A stretch of DNA of 56,133 nt from Verrucomicrobiota bacterium (lineage in GTDB: Bacteria; Verrucomicrobiota; Verrucomicrobiia; Opitutales; Opitutaceae), in contig JAFEGO010000099.1 in assembly GCA_018239845.1 (NCBI GenBank), positions 1 through 56,133 of the forward strand, written 5' to 3'. The stretch's first letter is position 1. Every line of letters begins with the position of its first letter. A program made the translations under genes and the position numbers. Below are positions 54,401 to 56,133 of this stretch, in pieces. The notes beneath the pieces were generated by a model that saw nothing but the letters and a program-made list of their open reading frames with translations, was not told where the DNA came from and did not search any database.

Positions 54401-54505
54401 GAGGTCTCGCGACGCTCGCGACGAACGCGACGTTTCCGATCCATTCTTCGGCGCTGCGCTCTCCGCTGTCTTTCGTCGCGTCCGTCGCGGGCGTCGCGAG
54501 ACCCC
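54401..54505. repeat. Large inverted repeat of CGCGACG nonamers (element E)
   Basis: Arms 54401-54432 and 54474-54505 pair at 29 of 32 positions around a 41-base spacer. Each arm contains three tandem 9-base units of consensus CGCGACGNN. It lies between the ribonuclease stop and purA, 129 bases before the purA ATG. It has the same three-nonamer design as D1 and D2, though the sequence differs. Confidence 0.85.
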
Positions 54506-54633
54506 ACGTCCCCACCGGCTCCGCTCATGACCCAATTCTTCCTTGCCCACCCCTCCCCGTTTCGCTCATTCCTGCGTGGCAACAGGGGTCTTCTTCCCGA
54601 TGGCACCGGTTGCAGTGTTTTTCTTCCGCAACC

Positions 54634-56133
<1,500 letters not shown>

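Overview
The window reads as high-GC chromosomal DNA of a Verrucomicrobiota bacterium, most likely of the Opitutaceae. This is inferred from a VPEP-type PEP-CTERM protein, a DUF1800/DUF1501 pair, a secreted beta-propeller protein with a repeated C-terminal domain of the kind I associate with this group, a TonB receptor with an N-terminal signalling domain behind a FecI/FecR pair, and many transport and sugar genes. No database search was possible. Function calls rest on motifs, length and context. I saw no rRNA, tRNA, CRISPR array, transposase or phage gene.

Layout. 1-4.2 kb: a repressor-like XRE/membrane-protein pair under an operator-like repeat, an AraC regulator divergent from a phytanoyl-CoA dioxygenase family gene, an orphan valine-rich leader peptide with terminator, and a PEP-CTERM protein. 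4.3-7.4 kb: a short Hsp70, a TlpA-like thioredoxin and a YdeI-family protein. 7.5-11.8 kb: a TonB receptor, FecR and an ECF sigma factor. 12-18.7 kb: an aldehyde dehydrogenase, a secreted propeller protein, a histidine kinase, a putative outer-membrane barrel and a small exported helical protein. 19-25.5 kb: a GH2 beta-mannosidase-like enzyme facing a sugar ABC transporter (two permeases and a binding protein) and an NtrC-type regulator. 25.6-28.1 kb: a Ski2-like helicase.

28.3-37.6 kb is the main metabolic block: SDR, split transketolase, two enolase-superfamily sugar-acid dehydratases and a UlaG-like hydrolase on the plus strand, then a zinc alcohol dehydrogenase and an L-galactose-dehydrogenase-like aldo/keto reductase on the minus strand. 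Together they suggest oxidation of an aldose to a lactone, an aldonate and a keto-deoxy acid, with a transketolase step that does not match a textbook route. 37.6-51.1 kb: a GT-C membrane protein, DUF1501/DUF1800, an M2 peptidase, two MFS transporters, DoxX and menE/menC. 51.2-56.1 kb: guaB, an RNB-domain ribonuclease and purA (cut by the window end). guaB and purA are the two enzymes that draw on IMP, and both differ from the usual family motifs.

The most unusual signal is non-coding. Many gaps hold palindromic or periodic repeats built from tandem 7-mers or 9-mers, often as inverted arms and often immediately 5' of a start codon, where a Shine-Dalgarno sequence would be expected. Two copies sharing an identical 36-base stretch sit exactly 17 bases upstream of two genes in the sugar-acid block, in the same transcriptional orientation. 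One shorter repeat lies in frame inside menE.
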